Position numbers and translations under genes: made by a program
Part shown: positions 1 through 11,842 of the stretch, piece by piece
Numbering within the stretch: the stretch's first letter is position 1
How the letters are laid out: every line of letters begins with the position of its first letter
Notes under the pieces: model-generated
Seen by the model: only the letters and a program-made list of their open reading frames with translations
What the model was told of the DNA's origin: nothing
Database searches by the model: none
NCBI GenBank assembly: GCA_019426215.1
Contig: CM033397.1
Location: 27,220,480-27,284,479, forward strand
Direction: 5' to 3'
Source: Buddleja alternifolia
Lineage: Eukaryota > Streptophyta > Magnoliopsida > Lamiales > Scrophulariaceae
DNA length: 64,000 nucleotides

Positions 1-3000
1 CTTTTAGACCATATCCTTACAATGGTTGTTGATGAATCATGGTGGTTGCTCCGCATAAACTTCTTGTTGGAGTTTATTATTCAGGAATGCACTCTTAATA
101 TCCATTTGATACAAAGTAAACTTGTTAAATGCTGCATACGCTAGAAACATCCGAATTGCTTCAAGACGGGCTACTGGAGCATATGTCTCATCAAAATCAA
201 TACCCTCTTCTTGGCAATATCCTTAAGCGACTTGTTCCTTATCACAATGTCATTCTCATCCATCTTGTTTCTATAAACCCATCTAGCTCCAATAACTCCT
301 TGGTGAGTTGGACTTGGTACTAGCATCCATACATTACTACGCTTAAACTGATTCAGCTCTTGTTGCATGGCTTCAATCCAACTATGATCACATAATGCTT
401 CATCCACTTTCTTAGGTTCCATTTGAGATAGGAAACTTACGAACATGGCCTCATTGAATGTAGCGGCCCTTGTCCTTACAGGCGCTCCAACATCTCAAAT
501 AATTTGCTCTGGTTGATGATCACGTAGCCATAGTCTATCTGGTTGGAATGGGTAAAGAGGTTGATCATACATTTGAGTAACTTCTTGCTCAGGCGCTTGA
601 CTATCCTCTTGCGTAGGCACTTCAAGTTCACAGATTCTACCTTGCTCTTGATGATCATTCTCTTCATGATCATCAGCAAATCTAACATGATTGTCCATAA
701 TTCCACGAGTATTCTTAGGAGGGGGCACTGGGATTTCATCATCGTCGTCACTTTCATCATCACTAGTAACTTTTGACGCTTGATGACACAAATCTTCAAC
801 TTCTACATCATTCACATTAACCTTATTCGGTTCTTGGTTAGCATCATCAAAAATAACATGAATAGATTCCTCAACCTTCGATTTGATCTTATTTAGGATG
901 AGAAAAAGCTTTCCATTTTTGGCATAGCCTAGAAAGTTTCCCTCATCCGCTTTAGGATCAAATGTCTTTAGGCTTTGGGATCCATTATTATGAATAAAGC
1001 ATTTTGAACCAAAGACGTAAAAATATGAAACATTTGGCTTACGTCCCTTCCATAGTTCATATGGAGTTTTCTCATGTTGTTTGTTGATCATGCAACAATT
1101 TTGAGTATAACAAGCAGTGTTGATCGCTTCGGCCCAAAATCTAGGAGCAAGCTTGGAAGTCCTGCTAACATTGTCCTAGAGGCTTTTTTGAGCGTTCTGT
1201 TCTGGTGTTTAGCAACACCATTCTGTTGAGGAGTTCTAAGAGCTGAATACTCATGATGTATTCCATTTTCTGCACAAAACTTCTCAACAACTTTGTTAGT
1301 AAACTCAGTATCCTGATCGCTTCTTATTCTTGCAACCTTGCTTGAAGTTGCCGAATAAGTGTTGTGAGCTTGTCACATGTTTCATCTTTGGATGAAAGAA
1401 ATTCCACCCAAGTAAATCGAGAGAAATCATCTACTATCACCAAAGTATACTTTTTACCGCTCACACTGATCGTTTGAACGGGTTCAAACAGATCCATGTG
1501 AAGTAGTCAAGTATTCTAGAAGTAGATAGACAAGGTTTTCTCTTGAAAAATGATTTAACTTGTTTTCCCATTTGACAAGCGTCACAAGCATGATCCTTAT
1601 TAAATGGTCCTTTAGGTAATCTCTCTACAAGATTTAAATTTAGAAGCTGAGATATTGTTTTAAAGTTGAGGTGATTCATTTTTCTATGTCATAACTAACC
1701 CGTTTTAGATTTACTTTTAGCTACAAAGCATGTAGGGTTGTTATCTATTATTGAACTCCAATCTACCAAATACACATTGTTTGTTCTTTTACCTTTCAGT
1801 TTAGTAGATTTAGTCTTAGTGTCATTTATATAGCAACAGTCACTTGAAAATTTTACTTCGAAGCCTTTATCACAAAATTGACTTATGCTCAACAAAATAT
1901 GCTTAAGACCCTCATCATAATAAACATCACTTATCATGATGTTCCCCCTATGCACAGTACCTATACCTTTGGCTTTACCTTTGGATTTGTCACCAAATAC
2001 AACCGGAGAAACATTGGTAGCTCGATAGTTGATCAAAAGATCCTTGGAGCCTGTCATGTGCTTCGACGATCCACTATCGATGTACCAAATAGATGTATCG
2101 GCTCTAGCTCTAGGTATCTGCAATCAAAAGGGAGGTTCTAATTCTCTTTAGGTACCCATTGTAACTTGGGTCCTTTTACATTTGTAGCGTTAGTCTGAAT
2201 TAATGCTTTCGGAACCCATATTTGCCTGGTCTTCATTACGGGAATATTGCCCTTCTTGGGTTTCGGTTTGTGTTTTGTGTGCTTCTTAGGTGTATAATTA
2301 TATCCTCAATTATAATAGTAATCATAATCACAGTCGTAATCATAATCATCATAGTATCGATAATATGACCTTGACCTTTGTGGATATTGATGCTGATATT
2401 TCCTTGGCACTGGCTTAGGTTGCACTTTTGGTGCTTGACGCTTAGCATTTGATTCACTGGTAGAAGGTTTATCCTTAGCCTTTTGAGAGTTTGGATGGAC
2501 CTTCTTTTGTGAATCATTCACATTTGTCTTTCCTTTGCCTGAGTCAGAATTGACTTTCTCATTTGGCCTCTTACCATTGTCGTTTGGTTCAACGGGTGTT
2601 TGACTTTTTGAACCTTTCTCAACAAAGAATACACTCTTTCCTTTGTTATTTTCCGTAACATTTGATTTATTTTGTTGTTTACCGAATTTATTGCAACCTA
2701 AATCGGTCTTTTCACCAAATAATCTTGTTACCTTAGTCACATTGTCTAGCTTTCTTGATGCTTTAGACAATGATGAGACGAGCTGCTCTGATTTAGCAAG
2801 TCTAGCAATCAGCTCAGTATCTCTCTTGACTATTATATTAAGATCACTTTTTAAATTTGTTATCTCACTCTCAAGTGATTTCTTCTTCTCAATGCATTGT
2901 TGCTGAACTTCCAACTCCGCCTTGAGCTGATTATCACTCTTGAGCGATGAAATGATATCGAAATGATTTTGATATAACTTGGACGCATCTTGACAATCTT

Positions 3001-4322
3001 TATAGTATTCTTTTACTTTGTCAAGAAATTCTTCATAAGAGAGAGGATAGGCAATTCTTCATCATCTCTGGCCATGAGACAAATAAGCACTGAGTCATCC
3101 ACTGGCTCATCATCATCACTACTCTCCTCTGAAGATTCCAAATCTTCAGGTGCGGAAGCTGGTTCTAATTCCGCTAGCAAACCATGTTGTCGAAGGTTGC
3201 TCCTGAATTGGTCTCTATCCAAGTAATCCTGCCTTGAAGGCTTAGATATGTTTGGATAAGGGCAATTTACCTGGTAGTGCCCTGGTTTCCTGTAATTATA
3301 ACAAAGATTAGTTTTCATCTTTTGTTCATTTGTTAACCTTGTAGTTTGTGGTTTGGAGACCACTGGCGCTGAGAGATTCTGTTGAGTAGACGCTTGGTTC
3401 TGAATCGGCACTGAGGGAGAAGGTGCAGAATATTGAGGCGCTTGGTACTGTTGTTGAACTGGAGCAGGCGCATGGAAAGAATTTTGTCCTTGATGCTTAG
3501 GACCATTTTCTTTCTTTTCATATCTTAAAAACTTTCTGAATCTATTCAGTAGCGCTAGTTCCTCATCCTCACTTATATCTGATACTTTCTCTATGTTACC
3601 CGATTTACCCTTGATTGATGCTATTAGCGCTCCAAACTATCACTGGACTACTTACAACATCACTTATGGAATTCAACTCAAACTCAAACGCTTTGAGCTC
3701 CGAAAAGGCATCTTCTGGAGTTAGAAAATCCAACAAATTTGATTCTCTCATCGTTGTTGTTTTCATCAAAAATTTATTGGGAAGACTTCGGAAAATCTTG
3801 ACCACCATTTCTCTATTTTGTAAGTCCATGCCTAAAGATGTTAGTTCTGTAACAAGAGCATTAAATCTTATGTCCAATTAGTCTAGCATCTCATTGGGCA
3901 TCATCTTAAAGCTGTTAAATCTTTCCTTGGCAATGGAAAGTTTATTCTCCTTGATTTGTGCTAAACCACCACAAATTATAGCTAACTTATCTCATATCTC
4001 CATAGTCGTAGTGCACGACTTAACCTTGTTGAATAAGTTTTCATTGCCACCAATTGCTATATATAGAGCGTTTTGTCCTACATTGTCTAGATTTGCTCTC
4101 CGACGCTCATCTATAGACCATTCTTGCTTTGGCTTTTCAGCATAGCCATCTAGAGTTGCTTCTGTGGCTCCAGGCATTCTAGTGATGACTTTAAGAATTT
4201 GAATAGGTCCATCTGAAATTATATCGCACATTTCATCATCACATGAACACATAAGTAAAAACTTTGACCTTCCAAGAGTCATAGTTTGACTCGGTCAATT
4301 TAGTAACTTTAGCGAATGCCAT
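1..4322 (-). pseudogene. SIRE-like copia gag-pol polyprotein, broken
   Basis: The frame starts at an ATG at 4322 (reads MAFAKVTKLTESNYDSW), typical of copia Gag of the UBN2 type, and shifts frame within about 30 codons. Gag continues to about 3605. A zinc-knuckle region at about 3303-3262 has the second cysteine replaced by tyrosine. A lysine-rich coiled-coil-like extension lies at 2914-2306. The protease has the motif IWYIDSGSSKHMTG near 2085-2045. The integrase zinc motif (HACDACQMGK) is near 1590, and the integrase core reads VSGKKYTLVIVDDFSRF near 1460-1410. An acidic linker occupies about 850-600. The RT start (GARWVYRNKM) is at about 300, and the RT catalytic site lies outside the window. 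Several frameshifts and stops separate these blocks, so it cannot make the polyprotein. Confidence 0.85.
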
Positions 4323-4406
4323 GATATGTTTTAAAAGGAAACAAGATGTTTTAAATATGATCTAAACAAGTAGTAATGCTTGGAAATTTTAAAATTTTGA
4401 CTTCAA

Positions 4407-4420
4407 CCTCTCTGATACTA
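4407..4420 (-). promoter_or_regulatory. Primer binding site of the SIRE-like element
   Basis: On the minus strand TAGTATCAGAGAGG follows the LTR end after two bases. It resembles the plant initiator-Met tRNA complement TGGTATCAGAGC with a few changes. Its position fixes this LTR as the 5' LTR. Confidence 0.75.
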
Positions 4421-4422
4421 CT

Positions 4423-5942
4423 TGTTGGTCCCAAGTGGCATACGAAAGGGTTTAGAAGAGGGGGGTTGAATAGACCCTGGAGTCTTTTTCGACTCCAAAA
4501 AGTTTCGTATTAAAATCGGTTTGGACGATTGAAAATGTAGGCACTTGGCTGAGCGTCTACTTGAAGACTGTTTTGATAAGATTAACTTAGACTCAAGATT
4601 TGAATATTATAACCAAATAGGTTTAAGAGTTCAGTTATTTAAGCAGGGTTAGCACATCGGAATAATTTTAAGTCTTTCTTTTGAAGGTTTTAGTGTCACA
4701 AAGTTTTCTTTAGTTGGTTAGCTTTGAATGATTTTACCAATGTGTTTTCTTAACCGATTTATGCAATGAATGATAGTAATGAAATAACGGTAAAGTAAAG
4801 AATACAAAGTTTGAAAGGTTCGTTGGGTGGTGTAGTCCCAACTACGTCCTTCTTCTCCTCAAACACTTGGAGGCAATCCACTAAAATGATTCTCGAAAAA
4901 TCATACATAATCTTCTACACAATAGGGAGACATGGATATTGACGACTTGAGCTCCTTGGTCACACAGATTTCTGCTACAAGACACTTCTATCCTCTTACT
5001 TCTTTCACCCAGAATAATGCAAGTATCCAACTTCGACTTCACATAGATATCGAGGCTTGGATGGGGTTTTTCTAATAGTTCGTTTGATTTTGGAAAAGTT
5101 CAAACAACTTGGAATATCTCAATAATAATGTTGGGTTCTTCTTTGAAGATGTTTGAGATATTTTCGACTGTTTGGGAATGTATAGAAAAGGTTTGAGGAA
5201 TTTTGGCAATGAAAAATTGTAAGCTTTTCTCTCAATTAATTTCAGCAAAGTTTTGGCTTTATGTGCATGAAGATTGGTTATTTATGGTTTGCTGAGAGGT
5301 ACTGTTTATAGAAATTTCTCGGGAATTGTCAGTTGGACACATGCAGGAGCGGGTCTCTCACGCAACGCAATAAATAGACCTTTTTCAGACATTCCTGAAA
5401 ATCTGTTGGTTCCGATTAGACAGGAGCAGGTTTTGAACTCTGAATATTGACAGTCTAGGCAAAAGGTGGCTTTTCCAAAAATCAAAATAGCTAATCACAT
5501 TTAATGCTCTTATCAAGCATTTAATGCATTTTGAATTTATTTCCCGTTGCAAATAAATGTCCGTTGATGATTGCATTTAAGTCCTTCATGATTTGAGAAT
5601 TTATTTCAGGTGAATCCCTTCTTTGAACGCTTGAGAAGCTTGAGCACTTGATTCATAAGTCCTGAAATAGATCTTTAGCGCTTCACAGACGCTTAAGAAC
5701 AAATATCTATCTTCACTTAATTTCAGACGCTGATCTTCAACTTTATCTTTGATAGACTCATCTAGAATTTGATCATAGACTTGGTATCTAATACTTAGTC
5801 TAAAATCTACAAAAATAAAAACTACAAGCCTAACACAATTACATCTTTCAGATGCTTATACAAATCTTCTAATAAAGTACAAACTTACATTTTATTTGGG
5901 GTCTAACAAAAATCCTAATTGTTATCATCAAAACGTCTAACA
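4423..5942 (-). repeat. 5' LTR of the SIRE-like element (1520 bp)
   Basis: In plus-strand reading it begins TGTTGGTCCC and ends CGTCTAACA, giving short inverted ends of TG...CA type. An earlier GTCTAACA at 5901-5908 could be mistaken for the end. The later one is preferred because the minus-strand LTR start then reads TGTTAGACGTTTTGATGA, as in SIRE-type LTRs. A related copy begins at 58819. No protein is encoded. Confidence 0.75.
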
Positions 5943-6383
5943 TGAAATTCCTAATAGAGATATATTAGGAGTCTTTTGAGCTAGAACAACAGACACTCTC
6001 TCATAACTCTCCAACAAGGAAAAGAAGAAAAATCTTCCTCCCTTTCTCTAATACTAGCCGTTGCCCCCCCTTTAGAGATTTAGTGGGAATTTTTCGTCAA
6101 TCAATCCGTGCGCGATAATTTGGAGACAACGTAATTTCATTGTTTGGATCAAATTCAAGAATTGAAGATTACACGAGGATTGAAGATACCAAGGCTTCAA
6201 CCATTCGAATTTTTGAGGAGGAACAAGAATCTCCAACCACTTCGCTTCAACAGGTAAGTGGTTATTTGTTAAACGAATTAATCAATTTCAATATGCAATC
6301 ATAGAAATTCAACTTTGGGTTTTTAAAATAAAATTTTAGAAATCCTTTCGCTGCGTTTATTTGATTTTTTGCATAACCCAACA
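5943..6383 (+). repeat. 5' LTR remnant of copia element 2
   Basis: From about 5953 the sequence matches the 3' LTR from about 23627 onward: the GAGATATAT-AGGAGTC block, the ATTTTTCGTCAATCAATCC block and the shared end GCATAACCCAACA. Only the last 441 bp of an LTR about 1.77 kb long are present. The first five bases (TGAAA) may be one half of the SIRE insertion's target duplication. Confidence 0.8.
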
Positions 6384-6384
6384 G

Positions 6385-6395
6385 TGGTATCAGAG
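6385..6395 (+). promoter_or_regulatory. Primer binding site of copia element 2
   Basis: TGGTATCAGAG follows the LTR end after one base and matches the complement of the 3' end of plant initiator-Met tRNA. Confidence 0.9.
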
Positions 6396-6604
6396 TCAAT
6401 CTCTGATTCACATATTTAATTGTGTTTGTGTGATTTATGATATGCATAATATGTGTTTTTTAAGCATGCGATTATGTGTTAATTAAATCTGCATTTTTAT
6501 GGTTTTAAGTATGGGGTTTGATTTTTTATGTTTATTGTGAATCTGGGATTTTTTGTGATGCATGAAAAAATCATCACAAAAAATTGGAAAAAATAAGGAA
6601 AAAC

Positions 6605-6739
6605 GGGGCTCGAAGGCCCCGAGGCTACTGTAAGTAGCGCCGTGCGTGCGCGCGCCCACGGCGCTTGGCGTTGTGTCAATACACGGCCTGGCCACTCAGC
6701 CACATGGCCTGAAGGGTCGTGTGTTTCGACACACGACCC
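6605..6739 (+). other. Run of GC-rich stem-loops in the copia 2 leader
   Basis: Three perfect stems follow one another. GGGGC/GCCCC has a 6-base loop (6605-6620). GCGCCGTG/CACGGCGC has a 12-base loop (6637-6664). GGGTCGTGTG/CACACGACCC has the loop TTTCGA (6714-6739). The GC content is far above the surrounding sequence. A role in RNA dimerisation or packaging is only a guess from position. Confidence 0.6.
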
Positions 6740-8055
6740 GCTGATTTGGGTCTAGGATCCGGGTAGTTAATTGGACTATGTATTGGGTCGAAATTGGAAT
6801 TTGGGTTTTGGGTAAATTTAATTATCCGGGTGGGTCAAGAGGATGATGACCCGGTATAATTCAAATTAAGCCCAATGAGAAATTTAACCAATTTCGAATT
6901 ATTAATTAGTTTGGGCTTAATTTAATTCATTCCAAATGGGCCATTGAATACGTGATTTGGATTTAAATTTAAAATAGCTCGATAGAAATTAATAATGCAT
7001 GCATGTTTTTTTCTAATTAATTAATTTGAGCACAATTGAATTAAGTCCAAGTAGACCAAAAGGATGGTAACTTGAGTTTGATGAAATCGAACCCAATAAG
7101 ATTAATTGGAATAAATATTTAATTAGAATAATTAATTATTTTTTCTTGGAGATTAATAATTAATTTATGGATTAAATATCATTATTTTTCCTCAACTTGG
7201 AAATTACTTGAACATTTGAATAAAGAATATATATTGTTTTTCTTGGGTGATTAATAATTAATTCTTTAATCAAAATAAAAGTTTTTTCATTTAATGAATG
7301 CTTTAAATCATAATAAAATAGGATTCCATATTTTATGTATTTATTTTAGTTGGACTAAAATTATTTTAATTAAAGGTAGATATACTCAATTCATAATTTT
7401 GTATATCTAAGTCATCTAGTAGGACTAGAATGATTTTAATTGAAATAAATAATATATAAAAGTTGGGAATTTTATAAAGGACTTTTTAGTTGGAGTAAAA
7501 TTTTAAATTATCAATATAAGTATTTTAATATTGCGAGCATGTCTTATGTGATAGAAACACCGATTATGAACTTAGGTTATATTTGATTTAATCTTCTTTC
7601 AATGGGTTGTTGTAGTAAAATAATTTAGAATTATTTAAGCCCATAAAGTTTTGTTTTTCTGCTTTACCTTTCCATGTGATGGCCCATTGGCTCAGGCCCT
7701 CTAGAAAAGTCTATGATTGAGTGTAAATGGATTGATTGATTTATTTATTTAATTCCATTTTAATATTGATAGGCATAATTATTTGTAGTATAATATGCAT
7801 GTTCAATATGTGATAATTGCGCTATATAAATTGATTAATGTGCAAAGTGAGACCAAACATTTAAAAATTTAAATTCTCCCAACTAAATAATACCGAGTTA
7901 GAAAAGGATGTGTGACATCCTCGCCCTCCACTAAGCTTACTAAAATTAATATTGCTACAAACGTGTAATGCTTCCCAGTTATGGGGGTTATGCATTTGGA
8001 AATATGAAATTTTATTAAGTGCATGGAATGCCTTAATCGAAGCATATATCACCCC

Positions 8056-8257
8056 AGAAATTGGTTAGGTTGCAAGGTGAAATTCAAATGTTAGATTAAA
8101 GGAGTTAGTGGGAATGAACTCGGGTAGTTCACGAGCTTAGAAATCGGTTAGGTTGCGGCTTGGAGAACTATGGGGAAAGGTATTGAAATATTTATTGGAT
8201 AAATTGATGTTAGACATCACTTCAATTAATTAATTGGCCAGAAATCGGTTAGGTTGC
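8056..8257 (+). repeat. Three direct copies of AGAAATYGGTTAGGTTGC in the leader
   Basis: Copies begin at 8056, 8139 and 8240. The first has ATTGG instead of ATCGG. Spacing is 83 and 101 bases, and the intervening sequence is not obviously repeated. Confidence 0.75.
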
Positions 8258-8471
8258 AACCCATGTATCTAATTGTGGACCTCAATACCCGCTGTGGAAT
8301 CAATGCCAATGATGATCCCCGATTTTCGCATGGGAGTGTGGGATTCGAAAAATGCAGTGGGGGCCAAGATAAATTTTAAGTTCTTAATTTTTCTTGGTTA
8401 AGTCAAATACAAGTAATCTAATTTGATCTGGTTTATTTCTACAGTTATTTTCTCGTTTATGTCTCTCAAAT

Positions 8472-9986
8472 ATGACAAACCCACTTTCAATTCTACTAAA
8501 AAAGAATACCCTTACTGGACCCAATTATGTGGACTAGCTTAGAAATTTGAGGATTGTCCTCAATATGGAATCTTTGAGATACATCTTAGAGGCTGATATC
8601 TCGGCGGCTCCAGCTAGGACACGTGCTAGTGAAGAGGTCCAAGCCCATGAAAAATGGGTCAAGGACAACATCCGGGTGAGAGGACACATGCTGGAATCTA
8701 AGACCATGAACTTCAAAGTTCACATGATAAGATGCCCACTGCAAGAGCTATCCTAGCTCACCTGGTAGAGCTCTATGGTGAGCATAGTCGAACTGCACGA
8801 TATGAGATATTGAGAGAGCTCTTCGGAGCCAAGATGAAAGAAAGTGAGAAGGTTGGTGATCATGTCCTCAAAATGATATCGAAGATTGAGAAGTTAGAAG
8901 CTCTCGACTTCACCATGAATGCCACCCTTCAAATTGACTTAATCTTGCAGTCTCTTCCTGATTCCTTCTCCCAATTTGTGGTTAATTTTAACTGTAATAA
9001 GATAGAGTACAATTTAGATGGGCTAATGAACAAGTTGGTTACTGCAAAATCTCAAATGAAACCAAAGGGAAAGGAAACTGCCCTGGTCATCTCTTCTAGA
9101 CCTAGAAAGCTTAAGTCTAAGAAGAAGAAGATCAAGAAGCAGGCTGGCAAGCTAGGAGCTGAAGGGGGTGTTCAAAAGGGTAAGGGAAAGGTGCAAGGGT
9201 TTTATAAGAACAAAGGACCTAAGAAAATGGATAGATGTCTCGAGTGCAGTGAGCTAAGCCACTAGAAGAGGAACTATCCTAAATTACGCAAAGGCGCAAA
9301 AGGTATGGAACTTTTTGTTTTTGAAACTAATTGTTCTATGACCATTTTTTCTACTACATGGATTTTGGACTCAGGATCTACAGGCCATGTGTGTTGTTTG
9401 GAACAGGATCTGCAGAGAAGTAGAAAGCTGGGCCGAGAAGAAGTAATGATCAAAGTAGGCAGCGGGGAAAGCGTCGCAGCTACTAGGATTGGATTTACTT
9501 CTTTATATTTGAATTCTGGATATTTATTATTTTTAGATAATGTTTTAGTTTTGCCTAAGGGGCTCAAGAACATTGTTTCCATTCCTATCTTAGTTAAGAT
9601 TGGATATACATTCTGTTTTTCTAAATTAAATTGCGACATTTATTATGGAAATAAATTAGTTGGCAATGCTTCTTTAGTTAATGGTTTGTATTATTTAAAT
9701 GTCCGTAATTCATCTGATGTGAATGTTGTAACTAATAAACGTGGTAGGCAAGAAGCTAACTTATGACTAAAGTGGCATCTTAGACTAGGCCATGCTGGAG
9801 AGCACAAGATTCACAAAATGGAAAAAGATGGTTTTTTAAGCTCACTAAGGTCGGATCCCTATCCAACATGTAAATCATGTCTTTTAGACAAGATGGCTAG
9901 ATCACCCTTCACCGGGACTTTTGAAAGAGCCACTCAAGTCTTGGGATTAGTGCACACCGACGTTTGCAGACCATTTGGAGAAATGG
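8472..9986 (+). pseudogene. Copia 2 gag, protease and start of integrase, broken
   Basis: An ATG at 8472 starts MTNPLSILLKKNTLTGPNYV; an in-frame TAG at 8535 stops it and a frameshift near 8725 moves Gag to another frame. Gag continues to a CLECSELSH zinc-knuckle remnant ended by a stop at 9263. Protease reads TTWILDSGSTGHVC near 9355-9395. The integrase zinc region (LGHAGEHKIHK, then CKSCLLDK) is at about 9790-9890. The integrase core begins LVHTDVCRPFGEM and is cut at 9986 by gypsy element A; it continues without loss at 19951. Only decayed sequence remains, so no protein is expected. Confidence 0.85.
9982..9986. repeat. Target site duplication AATGG, left copy, element A
   Basis: AATGG directly precedes the LTR start TGATAAG and recurs directly after the 3' LTR at 19951-19955, inside the copia 2 integrase reading frame. 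Confidence 0.95.
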
Positions 9987-10480
9987 TGATAAGTGCAATA
10001 TTTATATATTTTATTACCTCTATCTTTAGCATTTTATTGTGATTATATGGCCATTGGAACTGATTTTATCTCATTTTGTGATTTGGGCAAGAGTTGAAGT
10101 GCCAAATACCAATTTCAATCAAAATGACAGATTTGGCGATGTTTCGGAAATATTAATATATCTGGAGATACAGACATTAGTTTCTATTGAATTTTATCTA
10201 TTTGGAAAGCTAAGACAAAGGCCTATATTTCTTATGAAAAAGTCCAGACCCAGTTCGGAAGTTAAAGGGCTCGAAAGTGTTGAAGAATTTAATGAAGATT
10301 TCTGTTCTGGACTGGACTGAAATGCGCAGCTTTGGTGAAAAATTCATAACTAGAGTTATGTGTCTTGGATTCAGTCAAGGCCAGTTGGAAATGAAAGCTA
10401 ACAGATAAAGCTACAAATGTCTAGAAGGAGTCAAAGTCAGATTCGATGAATTAGAGGTGACAAATCAGAATGTAAAGGGA

Positions 10481-10594
10481 AGAATATATTCTCCATGCTT
10501 TGATGTTAAAGAGAAGAATATATTCTCCATGCTTTGATGTTAAAGGGAAGAATATATTCTCCATGTCTTGATAAAGGAAGAGAGAATATATTCT
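10481..10594 (+). repeat. 34-bp array with palindrome AGAATATATTCT, 4 units
   Basis: The palindrome occurs at 10481, 10515, 10549 and 10583, exactly 34 bases apart. The last is extended to a 20-base palindrome (AGAGAGAATATATTCTCTCT). The 3' LTR has five units at 18927-19074 with the same spacing. The array ends about 29 bases before the TATA-like box, a usual place for enhancer repeats. Confidence 0.9.
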
Positions 10595-10622
10595 CTCTAT
10601 GATTATGTCATCTTTTCATTGC

Positions 10623-10632
10623 CTATATATAT
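10623..10632 (+). promoter_or_regulatory. TATA-like box in LTR of element A
   Basis: CTATATATAT lies just after the palindromic array; the same box is at 19103 in the 3' LTR. The assignment as core promoter is by motif and position only. Confidence 0.55.
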
Positions 10633-11475
10633 GTCTTGCAAGAGTTGAAGAAGAACAACAAAAACAAGAAGAAAACAAAGAGAAGAGAGTTAGAAAAAAT
10701 AGTATTTTCAAGTTTTATGCTTACAATTATGAGTAGCTAAGTTTTTATTTCGATTCAAGGGAGTTCATTTTGATTCACATGTTGTGAGACACGGAGCTTC
10801 ATCTATCTATCTACGGTTTGATTATCTTTTGTTTCTTATTCTTAATGTTCATGCTTGTTTAGATAATAATCTAAGGTGCACATTAGTTGATTATCTATTA
10901 CAATCTATTGCTAACAAATCTTCATAATCCGTAATTGTTATGTTTGATTTGTGCATGTAGCAATTAGGTTTTCATGATTAGGATCCCAATTTTCGTTGAT
11001 AACCTAAGGGAAACATTAGAGTAAATTAAATAGTTGGCGCTTGCTTAAACTATTGTTTATCCTTAGTCGCTTCTAATTCGTTATGCTATTATTAACATGA
11101 TTAGGATTGCTTAATACCGAGTCAGTTGATAATAAGAATTTAACCGGGTGCTGGGCTTTGGTTAATGATATACGGAAGTTAATAGGGATATAAATAGCTG
11201 GTTATTTATGTTCTTGGCTAAGTAATCAAAGAATAGATAGTATTTTAGGTGTCTATGATCAACTTGAATTGAAGAACGAACTATCCTTGAATCGATGCTT
11301 TACATTTATTGAACTTCCTATTTAATTCCTGTCATTATTAATTCATCAAACAAACCTCCCCATTGAATATTATTTTGATCAACCAATCTCTAGGGTTCGA
11401 CCTGGACTTACGAGTACTACAAATTCTTGTGAGAACAGTAATTATATTTTGGTGCATTCGACACGTACCAAATTT

Positions 11476-11494
11476 TGGCGCCGCTGCCGGGGAT
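11476..11494 (+). promoter_or_regulatory. Primer binding site of element A (Asp tRNA type)
   Basis: TGGCGCCGCTGCCGGGGAT starts five bases after the 5' LTR. It matches the complement of the plant tRNA-Asp 3' end (TGGCGCCGTTGCCGGGGAT) with one difference. Confidence 0.85.
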
Positions 11495-11842
11495 TGGTTT
11501 TCGGTCAAAATCTTATTTTATTCTAATTATTATTGTAATATATATAGGGTGTTAGATTTATATATTTCTTAGTTTTAAGTTTTATTGACTAGTTTGTGCA
11601 TTGAAAAAAAAAACAAACAAAAAAAAACACTGTTTTTCGAATTCGGCCACGAACTCTATATCAATCTTGAAGGAAACATCGTTTTAAAAACAACTCAGCA
11701 TACATTAGTATGTTGAGCACCACCCTCGCGGGCCCAAATTCCATCGTTTACTAGTTGTTTTTTGCGTTTTTGTGTTTTCAGTCGATTTTTAAGTTTTATT
11801 TTTATTTGTTTTCGATATTTCTATGCTTTACCTTGTTAGTTT

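Larger units (their letters stand above)
1..5942 (-). mobile_element. SIRE-like Ty1/copia retrotransposon, 5' LTR and body (continues beyond position 1)
   Basis: Read on the minus strand the order is 5' LTR (5942-4423), primer site, Gag, protease, integrase and the start of reverse transcriptase, which runs off the window at position 1. This PR-INT-RT order defines Ty1/copia. The long LTR, the long charged Gag extension and the sequence around the protease and RT start resemble the SIRE lineage; that lineage call is from memory. Its right edge abuts sequence matching the LTR of copia element 2, so I infer it inserted into that LTR. The other end and the matching target duplication lie outside the window. 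The coding part is broken. Confidence 0.85.
6396..8471 (+). other. Long untranslated leader of copia element 2
   Basis: About 2.1 kb between primer site and Gag start with no plausible coding frame. It is AT-rich except for a GC-rich stretch at 6600-6740 that folds into consecutive hairpins. It also carries three direct repeats of an 18-base motif at 8056-8257. By position it would be the packaging and leader region of the genomic RNA; that role is inferred. Confidence 0.65.
9987..11470 (+). repeat. 5' LTR of element A
   Basis: Starts TGATAAGTGC and ends ACACGTACCA. It contains four copies of a palindromic motif at 34-bp spacing (10481-10594) and a TATA-like box at 10623. It has GTTGAAGAATTTAATGAAG where the 3' LTR lacks 12 bases. 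Short frames within it are not genes. Confidence 0.95.

Noticed and set aside
5901..5908. Alternative end of the SIRE-like LTR at GTCTAACA
   Set aside because: A second CGTCTAACA at 5934-5942 gives a better LTR start on the minus strand and leaves sequence that aligns with the copia 2 LTR.
6483..6703. Minus-strand frames of about 70 codons in the copia 2 leader
   Set aside because: They span the GC-rich hairpins, have no domain and lie in an untranslated leader.
10481..10594. Regular repeats that might suggest a CRISPR-like array
   Set aside because: The units are contiguous tandem repeats with no unique spacers, inside an LTR of a plant element.
11476..11494. Possible tRNA-Asp gene fragment
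   Set aside because: Only the 3' acceptor-end complement is present, right after an LTR; it is a primer site. The same holds at 60973.
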